Source: a bacterium
Lineage (GTDB): Bacteria > Fidelibacterota > Marinisomatia > Marinisomatales > TCS55
Assembly (NCBI GenBank): GCA_004321715.1
Contig: SGYN01000017.1
Coordinates: 1 to 34,486, forward strand
Direction: 5' to 3'
Length of the DNA: 34,486 nt
In this document: positions 1 to 9,448 of the stretch, one piece after another
Layout of the letters: every line of letters starts with the position of its first letter
Numbering within the stretch: the stretch's first letter is position 1
Notes under the pieces: generated by a model
The model's input: the letters and a program-made list of their open reading frames with translations, nothing else
Database searches by the model: none
What the model was told of the DNA's origin: nothing
Translations under genes and position numbers: made by a program

Positions 1-1081
1 TTCTTATTGCGGAAGCACTATCTCCGCCACCCACTATGGTAATAATATTTTCATCCTTTAATTCGGATAGAAATTTTGCAATTTCTTTTGTACCATTTTC
101 AAAATCTTTTTTTTCAAACACCCCCATTGGACCATTCCATAATATTGTCCCTGCTTTTGATAAAACTTTAGAAAATAACTTAATGGTTTCCGGTCCAATA
201 TCTAACCCCATCATATTACTGGGAACTGAATCTGATGATACAATTTCAATTTTGGATGGTTTATCAATAGAATCCGCAACAACAAAATCTATTGGCAGCA
301 CTAATTTAACTCTATTTTGGCGTGCCTTCTTGATTACTCTACTTGCAGTGGTAATCATTTTTTCGTCAATTATAGATTTTCCAATATTCATACCCATTGC
401 TTTTAAAAAAGTGAAGGTCATGCCACCGCCTATTAAAATTGAATTAGCATCAATAAGAAATTTTTCAATAAGATCTATTTTACCAGATACTTTTGCACCA
501 CCAAGTAAAAGAACCAAGGGTTCTTTTGGGTTTTTAAATTTATTCTGTAGATATTGGATTTCTTTTTTCATTAATAGGCCCATGCCCTTGTGTATAAAAT
601 TATCCGTTACTCCAACATTGGATGCATGCGATCGATGAGAGGTACCAAAAGCATCATTTATATAAATTTGACCATGCTTTGATAATAATCTTGAAAATTC
701 AATATCATTTTCTTCTTCACCAGAATGAAAACGAAGGTTTTCCAATAAATGCACTTCGCCTGGGTGTAAACCTATTGTAACATTAATTGAGTCTTCACTA
801 ATGCAGTCATTAGAAAATTTTATAGGAATCTCTAAAAAATCAGATAGGAATTCGCCAACGGAAATCAAGCTATGGTTCTCATTAATTTTTCCATTTGGTC
901 TTCCTAAGTGAGACATCAAGACTACAGAAGCACCAGATTCCAAACACTCTTTTATAGTTGGAATAGAGCACTGTATTCTATAAGCGTCTGCTACAACACC
1001 ATTTTCAATTGGAACATTATAATCAACACGCATTAATACACGTTTATCTTTTAAATCAAATGAATTTAATGATCTTATCAT
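1..1081 (-). CDS. pgk: Phosphoglycerate kinase, 3' end cut by the window edge
   Basis: Glycolytic/gluconeogenic enzyme that interconverts 1,3-bisphosphoglycerate + ADP and 3-phosphoglycerate + ATP in the cytosol. Reading the minus strand from ATG at 1081 gives an open frame of about 360 codons to the window edge. It has the family N-terminus (LNSFDLKDKRVLMRVDYNVP), then LMSHLGRPNG, LLENLRFHSGEE, FINDAFGTSHR-type text, LLLGGAKVSGKIDLI, GGGMTFTFLKA, LWNGPMGVFE and finally TIVGGGDSASA at the edge. Complete PGKs are about 390-400 aa, so only the last 30-40 residues are missing. There is no Shine-Dalgarno in front of the ATG. The gene is divergent from the receiver/PEP-binding gene, with 64 bp between the two start codons. 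Identity is very secure. Confidence 0.97.
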   Translation of the reverse strand, partial: MIRSLNSFDLKDKRVLMRVDYNVPIENGVVADAYRIQCSIPTIKECLESGASVVLMSHLGRPNGKINENHSLISVGEFLSDFLEIPIKFSNDCISEDSINVTIGLHPGEVHLLENLRFHSGEEENDIEFSRLLSKHGQIYINDAFGTSHRSHASNVGVTDNFIHKGMGLLMKKEIQYLQNKFKNPKEPLVLLLGGAKVSGKIDLIEKFLIDANSILIGGGMTFTFLKAMGMNIGKSIIDEKMITTASRVIKKARQNRVKLVLPIDFVVADSIDKPSKIEIVSSDSVPSNMMGLDIGPETIKLFSKVLSKAGTILWNGPMGVFEKKDFENGTKEIAKFLSELKDENIITIVGGGDSASAIR

Positions 1082-1145
1082 TTTAATTATTTAGTAAGTT
1101 ATTTTTCTTATCTGAATATATAGTTGTAGTTGATAAGTTTTATCA
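1082..1145. promoter_or_regulatory. Divergent pgk / receiver-PEP-binding intergenic region with inverted repeats
   Basis: This 64-bp gap must hold the start signals of both flanking genes. An AT-rich core at 1115-1122 (AATATATA) gives a TATATT-like -10 toward pgk and a TATATA-like -10 toward the plus gene. I see no convincing -35 for either. The perfect inverted repeat TGATAA-gtt-TTATCA fills 1131-1145, directly in front of the plus-strand ATG. A second arm CTTATC at 1108-1113 pairs with GATAAG at 1132-1137 across the -10 core. A shared operator is possible but unproven. Confidence 0.4.
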
Positions 1146-4136
1146 ATGAAAACAACACAATTTACACACGCTGACAAACTAACGTTACAAGATTTAATTT
1201 TTCATCGAATACATGAAATTTTACTTGTGGCAAGTCCGTATGACTCTTTTGTTCTTGAGGAGGATGGTAGATTGACTGAACAAATACTACATGAATTTAT
1301 GGGTATGAATTTTAGCAATGCACCTCGCGTATGGCATTCATCTACGGCTGCAGATGGCTTAACTATGCTTTCAAGGCAAGACTTTGATTTAATTGTTGTT
1401 ATGATGAGAATAGCAGATATGGATCCGATACTATTCTGCTCAAAAATAAAGGAACTGTATCCACAAAAGCCAGTTATTTTGCTCGCGTTCGATGAATCAG
1501 AGATCAAGCAATTACCCGAAAAATTTCAACAATCATCAATTGATAATGTATTTATATGGTCTGGGAATGCAAATGTATTACTTGCTATTGTAAAACTGCT
1601 TGAAGATAAAATGAATATTAAAAGAGATATTAAAAAAGCTGATGTTCGATGCATAATTCTTATTGAAGATTCTCCACGATATTATTCTCTTATTTTACCC
1701 ATGATTTATAAGGAAATAAGTCATCAAGTCAAAGAAATGGTGGATAAAAGCGCTAGCGATCATGAAAGATTACTATATATGCGTGGACGACCAAAAATTC
1801 TATTAGCAAGAACCTATGAAGAAGCAGAACGATATTTTAAGCGTTTTCGAATGAGTACACTTGGTATCATTTCAGATATTCGTTTTCCAAAAAAAGGAAA
1901 ACTTGATAAAAATGCAGGGGTAAAGTTTGCCCGATGGGCACGATCAATCGACCCAAGCATACCAATCATGTTACAGTCACAGCATAATAAAAATGCTAAT
2001 CTTGCCAAAGAAGTTCAAGCTCATTTTTTATACAAAGACTCTCCTACTCTGCTCCGAGAACTAAGAGACTTTCTGGTTAGTAATTTTGGATTTGGGGATT
2101 TGATTTTTCGAACTCCAAAAGGAAAAGAAATAATTAGAGTTTCTGATCTAAATGAATTAATTAATGCAATTCAAACAGTACCCGAGTCATCCCTGCGTTA
2201 TCATGCAAAAAGCAATCATTTTTCTAACTGGTTAGCCGCTCATGGATATCTAGGACTAGCTTCAAAAGTGCGTCCCATAAATTATGCTGACTTTAAAGAT
2301 TCCGTTGCGCATCGAAATTATTTAATTGAACTGATTAATAATACAATTCAAAACCGTAAAGCTAGACAAGTTGTTGAAATACAACGTGATAAATTTGATC
2401 ATTCAAAGCGGTTTATACAAATTTCAGGCGGATCATTAGGGGGTAAAGCTAGAGGGTTAGCATTCGCACAAAAAATGATTCGATCCTCCAGTATAAGAAA
2501 AAGCTATCCTGAGGTAAAAATAAATATTCCCCATGTTGCTGTAATTGGTACCGACTCTTTTGATGAGTTTATGAGAGAAAATAATTTATGGAATGATGCG
2601 CTATCCAATAAGTCAAATAAGCAAATAAATAATAGATTTCTTAAATCAACATTTAATAAGTCTTTAATTGCTTCACTTAAACTATTTATTAAATCAGTAA
2701 AATACCCTTTAGCCGTACGCTCCTCCAGTCTACTGGAAGATTCTCAATACCAACCTCTTTCAGGTATGTATGCAACTTATATGCTGCCAAATAATCAATC
2801 AAAGGCCAATGAAAGATTAGATGCTTTAATAACTGCTATTAAGCTTGTGTATGCATCTACATTTTATCAAGATCCAAAATCACTTATAAGTAGATCCGTA
2901 CATAGAATTGAAGAAGAGAAAATGGCGGTTATATTAATGGAAATGGTTGGACAAAATTATAACGATCGTTATTACCCTACGTTCAGCGGTACTGCTCAAA
3001 GTTTTAACTTCTATCCAACTTCATACATGAAAAGAAATGAAGGTGTAGCTCACTTAGCCCTCGGATTAGGACGGACAATTGCAAATGGTGAAAAATCATT
3101 AAGATTCTCTCCAAAATATCCTGGAATACTACCACAACATTATTCTATCAAAGCAACTATAGAGAGTTCGCAAAATTCTTTTTACGCAATGCGCTTAAAT
3201 GGAAATAATTCTTCATTTTTAAAAAATGAAGATAAAAATCTATCGGCCTTTAGTTTGAAAATAGCTGAAAAGGATGGCTCCTTAAAATGGTCTGGTAGTG
3301 TTGTCGCTAATGAAGATAATATTATTCGAGATTCCTTATCGCAAGACGGAACCAGAGTAATCACTTTTACCCCAATATTAAAATGGTCGATGTTCCCATT
3401 AGTAGAGATATTAAATGATCTATTAGAGATGGGAAAAGATTCTCTTGGATGTGAAGTGGAAATAGAGTTTGCAGTAAATATTTTTGAAGATCAAAATACA
3501 AGTCCTGAATTTTCACTTCTGCAAATCAAACCCATGGTTATGGGCGGGTCCAGAGATTTGGTTAACATGGATAATGAACCATCAAAATCAATATTGTGTA
3601 ATAGTAAAGTAACATTAGGTGATGGCTTTATTGATCATGTGCAACATGTTGTCTTTGTTGATCCCAAAAAATTTAGAGCTGCAAATACAAAGGCAATCGC
3701 CAAAGAAATTAATCGCTTTAATAAACTAATGTTAAATAAATCCTATATACTTGTAGGCCCAGGTCGCTGGGGATCAGCGGATCCATGGTTAGGAATTCCC
3801 GTTAGCTGGGAACAGATAAGTGGCGCTAGTGCAATTGTGGAAATCGGAATTAAAGATTTTCCAGTAGACCCATCATTTGGAAGTCACTTTTTTCAAAATA
3901 TTACCAGCATGCGATTAGGGTACTTTACAATAGATAGGGATTCTAAAGATGAAGGGTTTGATTATAGCTGGCTAAAAAAACAAAAAGTAGTTAAGAATAA
4001 AAAGTTTACCACATGCTATGAACTAGAAAGACCTTTACGAATCAAAATTGATGGTCAAAGCGGAAATGGAATAATACTAAAACCTAAAGAAATTGATATA
4101 GAACCAATGGATGAACAAGAAGCTAGCGGAATATGA
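1146..4136 (+). CDS. Two receiver-like domains fused to a PEP/pyruvate-binding ATP-grasp domain
   Basis: A 996-aa soluble protein. Residues about 20-155 look like a degenerate receiver: the usual phospho-acceptor Asp position reads DLIVVMM. Residues about 167-312 look like an intact receiver, with acidic pair E174/D175, acceptor D244 in IISDIRFP and Lys297 in FLYKDS. Residues 426-800 match the N-terminal PEP/pyruvate-binding (ATP-grasp) domain of PEP synthase/PPDK, with GGSLGGKARGLAF at 428-440 and AVRSSSLLEDSQ at 523-534. The C-terminus (about 860-960) carries VGPGRWGSADPWLG and FGSHFFQNITS, a block I recall from Bacteroidota 'PEP synthase-like' proteins. The swivelling phospho-His and PEP TIM-barrel domains are absent, so it cannot be a complete PEP synthase. 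Its real reaction is unknown. The stop codon abuts that of gdhA with no gap. Confidence 0.85.
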   Translation: MKTTQFTHADKLTLQDLIFHRIHEILLVASPYDSFVLEEDGRLTEQILHEFMGMNFSNAPRVWHSSTAADGLTMLSRQDFDLIVVMMRIADMDPILFCSKIKELYPQKPVILLAFDESEIKQLPEKFQQSSIDNVFIWSGNANVLLAIVKLLEDKMNIKRDIKKADVRCIILIEDSPRYYSLILPMIYKEISHQVKEMVDKSASDHERLLYMRGRPKILLARTYEEAERYFKRFRMSTLGIISDIRFPKKGKLDKNAGVKFARWARSIDPSIPIMLQSQHNKNANLAKEVQAHFLYKDSPTLLRELRDFLVSNFGFGDLIFRTPKGKEIIRVSDLNELINAIQTVPESSLRYHAKSNHFSNWLAAHGYLGLASKVRPINYADFKDSVAHRNYLIELINNTIQNRKARQVVEIQRDKFDHSKRFIQISGGSLGGKARGLAFAQKMIRSSSIRKSYPEVKINIPHVAVIGTDSFDEFMRENNLWNDALSNKSNKQINNRFLKSTFNKSLIASLKLFIKSVKYPLAVRSSSLLEDSQYQPLSGMYATYMLPNNQSKANERLDALITAIKLVYASTFYQDPKSLISRSVHRIEEEKMAVILMEMVGQNYNDRYYPTFSGTAQSFNFYPTSYMKRNEGVAHLALGLGRTIANGEKSLRFSPKYPGILPQHYSIKATIESSQNSFYAMRLNGNNSSFLKNEDKNLSAFSLKIAEKDGSLKWSGSVVANEDNIIRDSLSQDGTRVITFTPILKWSMFPLVEILNDLLEMGKDSLGCEVEIEFAVNIFEDQNTSPEFSLLQIKPMVMGGSRDLVNMDNEPSKSILCNSKVTLGDGFIDHVQHVVFVDPKKFRAANTKAIAKEINRFNKLMLNKSYILVGPGRWGSADPWLGIPVSWEQISGASAIVEIGIKDFPVDPSFGSHFFQNITSMRLGYFTIDRDSKDEGFDYSWLKKQKVVKNKKFTTCYELERPLRIKIDGQSGNGIILKPKEIDIEPMDEQEASGI

Positions 4137-5504
<1,368 letters not shown>

Positions 5505-6896
5505 TTAAAAATCTATTAAGTTAGTTGTTCCTCTAATAATGATATCTTTCCATCGGTAGTTTCGGAATTCATTTGGATGCGTTGAATGGATTTGTTCAAA
5601 CATTCCAGTTCCATCTTCTTTATTAATAAAAATAAATATGAATCCCTTATCTGAATCTTCATACTGCCAAATTTCATAGCTTAATCTTTCTTCATTTGCA
5701 CTATATGACTCAATATCATCTGGTCTACCATACAATATTAACACCCGTCCTCTTGTGGTACTTCTTCCTAAAAAGCTTCTAGTCGAAAATTGTTGATCTG
5801 CAATGGCTAAATATTTATTTAATCGATTATAAAATTCGTTTTGATATATTTCAGAATCAAGATCGCGTTCTTCAAAAAAATTAGTTATTTGCACAATTTT
5901 TTCAGCCCTATTTGACTTAATTAGAGTTTGAAGTTCCGATTCAGTCATGAAATATCCAACTATATCTATAAAATCATCTAATTCATCATTTTCCATCGCA
6001 TCTAAAATTATAGTGAAGTTACTTTTGAAATCAGCAGGTTGTTCTTTTACAACAAAGAACTCTCTATCGATAAAAGTATTTGTTTCAATTTGATTATCTT
6101 GTATTGCAAGTCTTAATCTATATCTACCTGCAAGCAGACCCATAATATTCATGCCAAATGTCTCAACACTAGATTCACCTGGTTTATCTTTGACAAAAGG
6201 TCCTCGCTGAATCATCTCTTTCCCTTGTTGATCATAAATCTTATAATTTATCGTATATGTACCATCATCATTAAAACCATATAATTCTCCATATGTATAT
6301 AGCATTGGTCTTCCTAAACCAAATACGCCGCTAGGATTTGGAGCAAGAGTAAATCCATTCCTATTTATGCTTCCATCATCAAATTCATTTTCCCTCTTTA
6401 AAAATGTACATAATATCAAATCACTTGTTGTTAAAAAACTATCATCAATTTTCCTTATAATGATATTTTTTGTTGATACATATACTTGTTTTGATGACAA
6501 ATCAGTTATGGTAGTCGTAATAACAACATTGCTTCTGGATAACAAGAATCTCGATTGTTGAACCATGTTAACCGTTCTCTCATTCAGGCCAGGCCTATCT
6601 ACTGATGTTTCAAGTATCCGAAAAGCGTCTTGAGCAGCAGTTTCTCCATTAATAAATACACGAACATCAACCAATCCTTCAAACTTATATTCATTACCAT
6701 CATCTACCCACTGAAATAGCTTTTTTGGAATCATTAGATTTACAACAACTTCCGTTTTCATTTTATCACCACGGAATTGATCAATACTCATATCGAAAGG
6801 TGTGGGTAATAAAGAAATTTGCTGGCTAACTAGGCAGTTTAATAATATGAAAAATAGTATGTAGAATTTATGCATCGGACAAAGCCGCCATAACAT
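5505..6896 (-). CDS. GWxTD-domain-like secreted protein with a degenerate signature
   Basis: A 463-aa protein beginning with a hydrophobic export signal (FYILFFILLNCLVS, about 11-24). The N-terminal half (about 45-285) is beta-rich with no motif I can name. The C-terminal part (about 340-455) resembles the GWxTD domain of FCB-group bacteria: EFYNRLNKYLAIADQQF, then RGRVLILYGRPDDIE (382-396), YEIWQY (407-412), FIFIF and a terminal EQIHS. The eponymous GWxTDRGR is here GRSTTRGR (377-384), so the Trp and Asp are lost. A second start at M8 (ATG at 6875) gives a more conventional signal peptide; neither start has a clear ribosome site. No biochemical function is established for this family to my knowledge. 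It probably acts in the periplasm or on the envelope. Confidence 0.8.
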   Translation of the reverse strand: MLWRLCPMHKFYILFFILLNCLVSQQISLLPTPFDMSIDQFRGDKMKTEVVVNLMIPKKLFQWVDDGNEYKFEGLVDVRVFINGETAAQDAFRILETSVDRPGLNERTVNMVQQSRFLLSRSNVVITTTITDLSSKQVYVSTKNIIIRKIDDSFLTTSDLILCTFLKRENEFDDGSINRNGFTLAPNPSGVFGLGRPMLYTYGELYGFNDDGTYTINYKIYDQQGKEMIQRGPFVKDKPGESSVETFGMNIMGLLAGRYRLRLAIQDNQIETNTFIDREFFVVKEQPADFKSNFTIILDAMENDELDDFIDIVGYFMTESELQTLIKSNRAEKIVQITNFFEERDLDSEIYQNEFYNRLNKYLAIADQQFSTRSFLGRSTTRGRVLILYGRPDDIESYSANEERLSYEIWQYEDSDKGFIFIFINKEDGTGMFEQIHSTHPNEFRNYRWKDIIIRGTTNLIDF

Positions 6897-6966
6897 AAAG
6901 AAATTACCGTGAAAATGTTCTCTAAAACAAGTTTAGTGAAAGAATTTGTTATTTGTTACTAGCTAT

Positions 6967-7980
6967 TTAGTATTCTTTAATATTCTTCCATTTGTTATTC
7001 TTTTGCTCATTATTCCTTGTATCAAAATCATCGTTTTCTTTTTGTCTTTTTTCCTTAATACTATAATGGGGATATTCCGTTTTGAACTGCGTAACGTAAC
7101 CTTGATCTTTTATGTATTTGATTGGATTGTCTTCTCTGCCAGTATATTCGCGTAACCAATCTCTATAACGTGATACATCCTTTTTGGTAATCTTATTACT
7201 CTTAACAATTCCATTATGCATAGCAAATATGACTAAAGACTTACACTCATCAGAATACTCATTCGATTGATTCATAAGCTTATTTTTACGATTAGGTTTT
7301 ACAATATCTTTGATTCCTCTATAGATCACATGGAATTCCTTAGTACTAATTGCTATAATGGAAATTTCTTTCCATGGGGTGTTAGGACATCTTGCAACTT
7401 TTACCTGAGTCGCATCTTCTGCCAATATTTTAGATAGATCAGCAGTATCCAGCTGAACACGTTCACTTTCATCAGTGGTGAGTAAATCTCCCATTACCTT
7501 ATTGATTACTGGAAATCCAAAATGTGGTTCATACCTTTTTGCAATGCTTGGTAATCCATAGTTCTCTCCCTTAAAATAATCAGCATTCTCTTTTTCAGCT
7601 AATTCAACATATAGTTTTCGATGTTGCAAATATTTTTTAATAGCAATGAAACAGGCACGATCATATTCAATAATACTTTTACACAATTTTAACCCTGTAA
7701 TTGATTTTCTACTCCAGTTTCCCTTTTCCATCTTTTTCACAATTTCATTTCTTTTATCTACCCAATAGGTAACTAATTGCTCTAGATATCTATTATCATG
7801 CAATCCACTAAAACAAGATTCTAGTATATATGCTTGAAACCAATCATTATCAGTCTTGTCTTTTGGCTTCTCAAATATATGTTTATCTATATTTTTAAGA
7901 ATCTTGTACCAGTCAGACTTAAGATAATTATCTGGTATATTTGGAATATCTGGTTGCTCTGGTAGCTGATTATCGATCAT
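6967..7980 (-). CDS. Hypothetical 337-aa protein, no recognised family
   Basis: I do not recognise this protein. It is soluble and charged, with no signal peptide or membrane segment. The N-terminus is Pro/Asp-rich (LPEQPDIPNIPDNY) and the middle is predicted helical with many Trp/Tyr. Basic stretches include KDIVKPNRKNK, and the Lys/Asn-rich tail ends KNNKWKNIKEY. It starts at ATG 7980 without a Shine-Dalgarno, 250 bp from the oppositely oriented tRNA gene, and is followed after 70 bp by the GWxTD-like gene. Its length and clean ATG start argue for a real gene. Its isolation next to a tRNA gene, and its lack of resemblance to anything around it, would suit an acquired gene, but no integrase or repeat supports that directly. 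Confidence 0.65.
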   Translation of the reverse strand: MIDNQLPEQPDIPNIPDNYLKSDWYKILKNIDKHIFEKPKDKTDNDWFQAYILESCFSGLHDNRYLEQLVTYWVDKRNEIVKKMEKGNWSRKSITGLKLCKSIIEYDRACFIAIKKYLQHRKLYVELAEKENADYFKGENYGLPSIAKRYEPHFGFPVINKVMGDLLTTDESERVQLDTADLSKILAEDATQVKVARCPNTPWKEISIIAISTKEFHVIYRGIKDIVKPNRKNKLMNQSNEYSDECKSLVIFAMHNGIVKSNKITKKDVSRYRDWLREYTGREDNPIKYIKDQGYVTQFKTEYPHYSIKEKRQKENDDFDTRNNEQKNNKWKNIKEY

Positions 7981-8231
7981 TTATCTGATATTAATAGATA
8001 CTAAATAATATACAAATAAGAATATTGTTGTAAAACTAAATGACAAATAAAGTAAGATATAGAGAATCAACATAAAAGTGCTCCAAACCATATTTTTAGT
8101 AATTAATTGAACTTAACTGACACTATAAGCAGGTTTGATTTGATTGGAAGTTTGTAAGGATAATAATATATAATAACCCCTCGATTAACTTGGTGTAATG
8201 AGTGTCTATTATTAACTTCCGAACCTTTAAT
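7981..8231. other. Intergenic stretch between the 337-aa gene and the tRNA
   Basis: 251 bp of AT-rich sequence with no credible ORF. It should contain the divergent start signals of the 337-aa gene (minus) and the tRNA (plus). The tRNA side has a clear TATAAT, listed separately. For the minus side I see only AT-rich runs without a convincing promoter or ribosome site. I found no direct repeat of the tRNA 3' end that would mark an attachment site. Confidence 0.5.
8144..8174 (+). promoter_or_regulatory. Candidate promoter of the tRNA(CAU) gene
   Basis: A perfect -10 hexamer TATAAT lies at 8169-8174. A -35-like TTGGAA lies at 8144-8149, with a rather long 19-bp spacer. Initiation near 8181 would give a precursor leader of about 50 nt before the mature tRNA 5' end at 8232. 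Confidence 0.45.
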
Positions 8232-8305
8232 GGCGGAGTAGCTCAGCTGGTTAGAGCAGCGGAATCATAATCCGAAGGTCGGGGGTTCAACTCCCTCCTC
8301 CGCTA
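8232..8305 (+). tRNA. tRNA with anticodon CAU (elongator Met or Ile2)
   Basis: A 74-nt cloverleaf: acceptor GGCGGAG / CTCCGCT (closing pair G1-U72), D arm GCTC-AGCTGGTTA-GAGC, anticodon arm GCGGA-ATCATAA-TCCGA with CAT in the anticodon position, 5-nt variable loop, T arm GGGGG-TTCAACT-CCCTC, discriminator A73. Pair 27-43 is a G-A mismatch. CCA is not encoded (the next bases are CAA). It lacks initiator features: there is no 1-72 C-A mismatch and no three G-C pairs under the anticodon. It is therefore either elongator tRNA-Met or the lysidine-modified tRNA-Ile2 that reads AUA. The sequence alone does not decide between them. Confidence 0.93.
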
Positions 8306-8367
8306 CAATTCTTTTATAAATGTGTTGACCAGATCAATACGTAGTAGTAAATCAAAAAACCCATACT

Positions 8368-8390
8368 TAATAAAATAAAAATCTTTATTA
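8368..8390. terminator. Weak AT-only hairpin between converging tRNA and operon end
   Basis: TAATAAA (8368-8374) and TTTATTA (8384-8390) form a 7-bp stem around a 9-nt loop. T-runs lie on both sides: ATTTTTTAA on the plus side and GGGTTTTTTGA on the minus side. The stem has no G-C pair, so it may work poorly. Its position, between the tRNA and the end of the eight-gene minus-strand cluster, suits a bidirectional terminator. Confidence 0.3.
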
Positions 8391-8402
8391 TAAATTTTTT
8401 AA

Positions 8403-8753
8403 TCAAACTAAATAGACAATCCCAGTTATTAGTGAAGCTACTACTAAAGCTTTAAATACAATTTTAAATGATTGCATTCGTTGCACTTTTAAAGAATTAT
8501 CTTCTCTCTCTTTTTGGTATTTATCTCCCATGTTTTTAATACCCAAATATGCATATACAATACAAGTCCTATCTAACACTTCAAAAAGAGTTACCGTTGT
8601 AAGTATGGCTGGAAAAAAAACAAGAAAACGTAAATCACTCTGATTATAAAATAAAGTGTATATAACTGTAATTAAAGTTGCAAATAAACCTACGTATCCT
8701 ATCGTTAGACGTTTACGAACTTCTTTCTGTGCAATATTTGGACAACTATTCAT
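8403..8753 (-). CDS. Small membrane protein of unknown function (116 aa)
   Basis: Three predicted membrane segments at about 17-36, 43-60 and 98-115. A charged linker (GDKYQKEREDNSLKVQR) lies between the second and third. Two cysteines stand out: C4 near the N-terminus, and C64 directly after the second segment in DRTCIVYAYLGIKNMGD. I have an impression of similar small membrane proteins with a Cys followed by a G-x-(K/R)-N motif but cannot name the family. AAGGAG in front of ATG at 8753 sets the start. It is the last gene of the cluster that begins with ppk2, 30 bp after the predicted beta-barrel gene. Confidence 0.75.
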   Translation of the reverse strand: MNSCPNIAQKEVRKRLTIGYVGLFATLITVIYTLFYNQSDLRFLVFFPAILTTVTLFEVLDRTCIVYAYLGIKNMGDKYQKEREDNSLKVQRMQSFKIVFKALVVASLITGIVYLV

Positions 8754-8783
8754 CCTTTTCTCCTTCGTAACATCGAGATATTT

Positions 8784-9443
8784 TTAAAGTTTATAACCAA
8801 TTACAATACCAGTTTGTACCCACCCTAAAAAAGGTAATGTATTAAAAAAGATACTTTCAGGGGCTTCTTTATTCTTTTTTCCAAAACTTCCATTTGCTCT
8901 TATAAATGATTTTATCAAAATAGGAATATTTGGTGCATCTATTTCATATCCTACACCGAAATGAACACCATCATCATTCATTGATCCAATACCACCAATT
9001 AAAGAAAATTTACCAAATAATTTCATATTAACCGTACCGTAAATACTTGATTTTTCATTACCAGATTCAATTCCGAATCCAAATCCAATAGTAAATCGGC
9101 TAAAAGTATATGTAATAGGAGAAGAAACCATTATACCAAATATTGGCTTATATTTTTCAAGTTCAAATCGCTCTCCAGAGTACACTGGTTGATTGATAGA
9201 CCAACCAACGGTATATCCACTAAATTTGTCATAAGTTGGAATTACGTATTCTATAGGAATATCTTTTTTATCATCCTTTTCAAAATCTGATGCTTTTTCA
9301 TTTTTATTATCTTTTGTTTGTTTAATATCAGAATCAATAAAAGAAGATTCTTTAACATCAGTTATTGTTGTATCTTTTTCTTGTGCATTAATATTTAGAC
9401 AAGTAAAAAGAATGGTGAACAAAGTAATATTTAAATATTTCAA
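8784..9443 (-). CDS. Predicted exported beta-barrel (outer-membrane) protein, unknown function
   Basis: 219 aa beginning at TTG 9443, giving MKYLNITLFTILFTCLNINA, a standard signal peptide with cleavage likely before QEK. Residues 21-65 are a Lys/Asp/Glu-rich, presumably unstructured linker. From about 70 onward come short alternating amphipathic strands (YTVGWSINQPVYSG, FGIMVSS, SRFTIGFGFGIESG, SSIYGTVNMKLFGKFSLIGGIG, VHFGVGYEI) and a closing strand GIVIGYKL, the pattern of a small outer-membrane barrel of about eight strands. No family was recognised. There is no nearby ATG in frame; AAAGG about 10 nt upstream supports the TTG. It directly follows the coiled-coil/BamE-like gene (5-nt gap), which hints at a joint envelope role. 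Confidence 0.72.
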   Translation of the reverse strand: MKYLNITLFTILFTCLNINAQEKDTTITDVKESSFIDSDIKQTKDNKNEKASDFEKDDKKDIPIEYVIPTYDKFSGYTVGWSINQPVYSGERFELEKYKPIFGIMVSSPITYTFSRFTIGFGFGIESGNEKSSIYGTVNMKLFGKFSLIGGIGSMNDDGVHFGVGYEIDAPNIPILIKSFIRANGSFGKKNKEAPESIFFNTLPFLGWVQTGIVIGYKL

Positions 9444-9448
9444 GCTTA

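Noticed and set aside
36-638. 200-aa plus-strand open frame
   Set aside because: It lies antisense to pgk, whose minus-strand reading matches the family along its whole length; the plus frame has low-complexity Phe/Ser/Ile text typical of an antisense shadow.
1146-4136. Annotation as complete PEP synthase (ppsA) or PPDK
   Set aside because: Only the PEP/pyruvate-binding domain is present; the phospho-His and PEP-utilising domains are absent and the N-terminus is receiver-like.
6946-7155. 69-aa plus-strand hydrophobic open frame
   Set aside because: Antisense to the Lys/Asn-rich tail of the 337-aa gene; the complement of A-rich codons gives artificial Phe/Ile runs.
7981-8231. Possible attachment-site duplication of the tRNA end
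   Set aside because: No repeat of the tRNA 3' sequence is visible in the surrounding DNA.
8320-8332. TTGA-ccaga-TCAA hairpin after the tRNA
   Set aside because: A four-base stem without a T-run; too weak to call a terminator.
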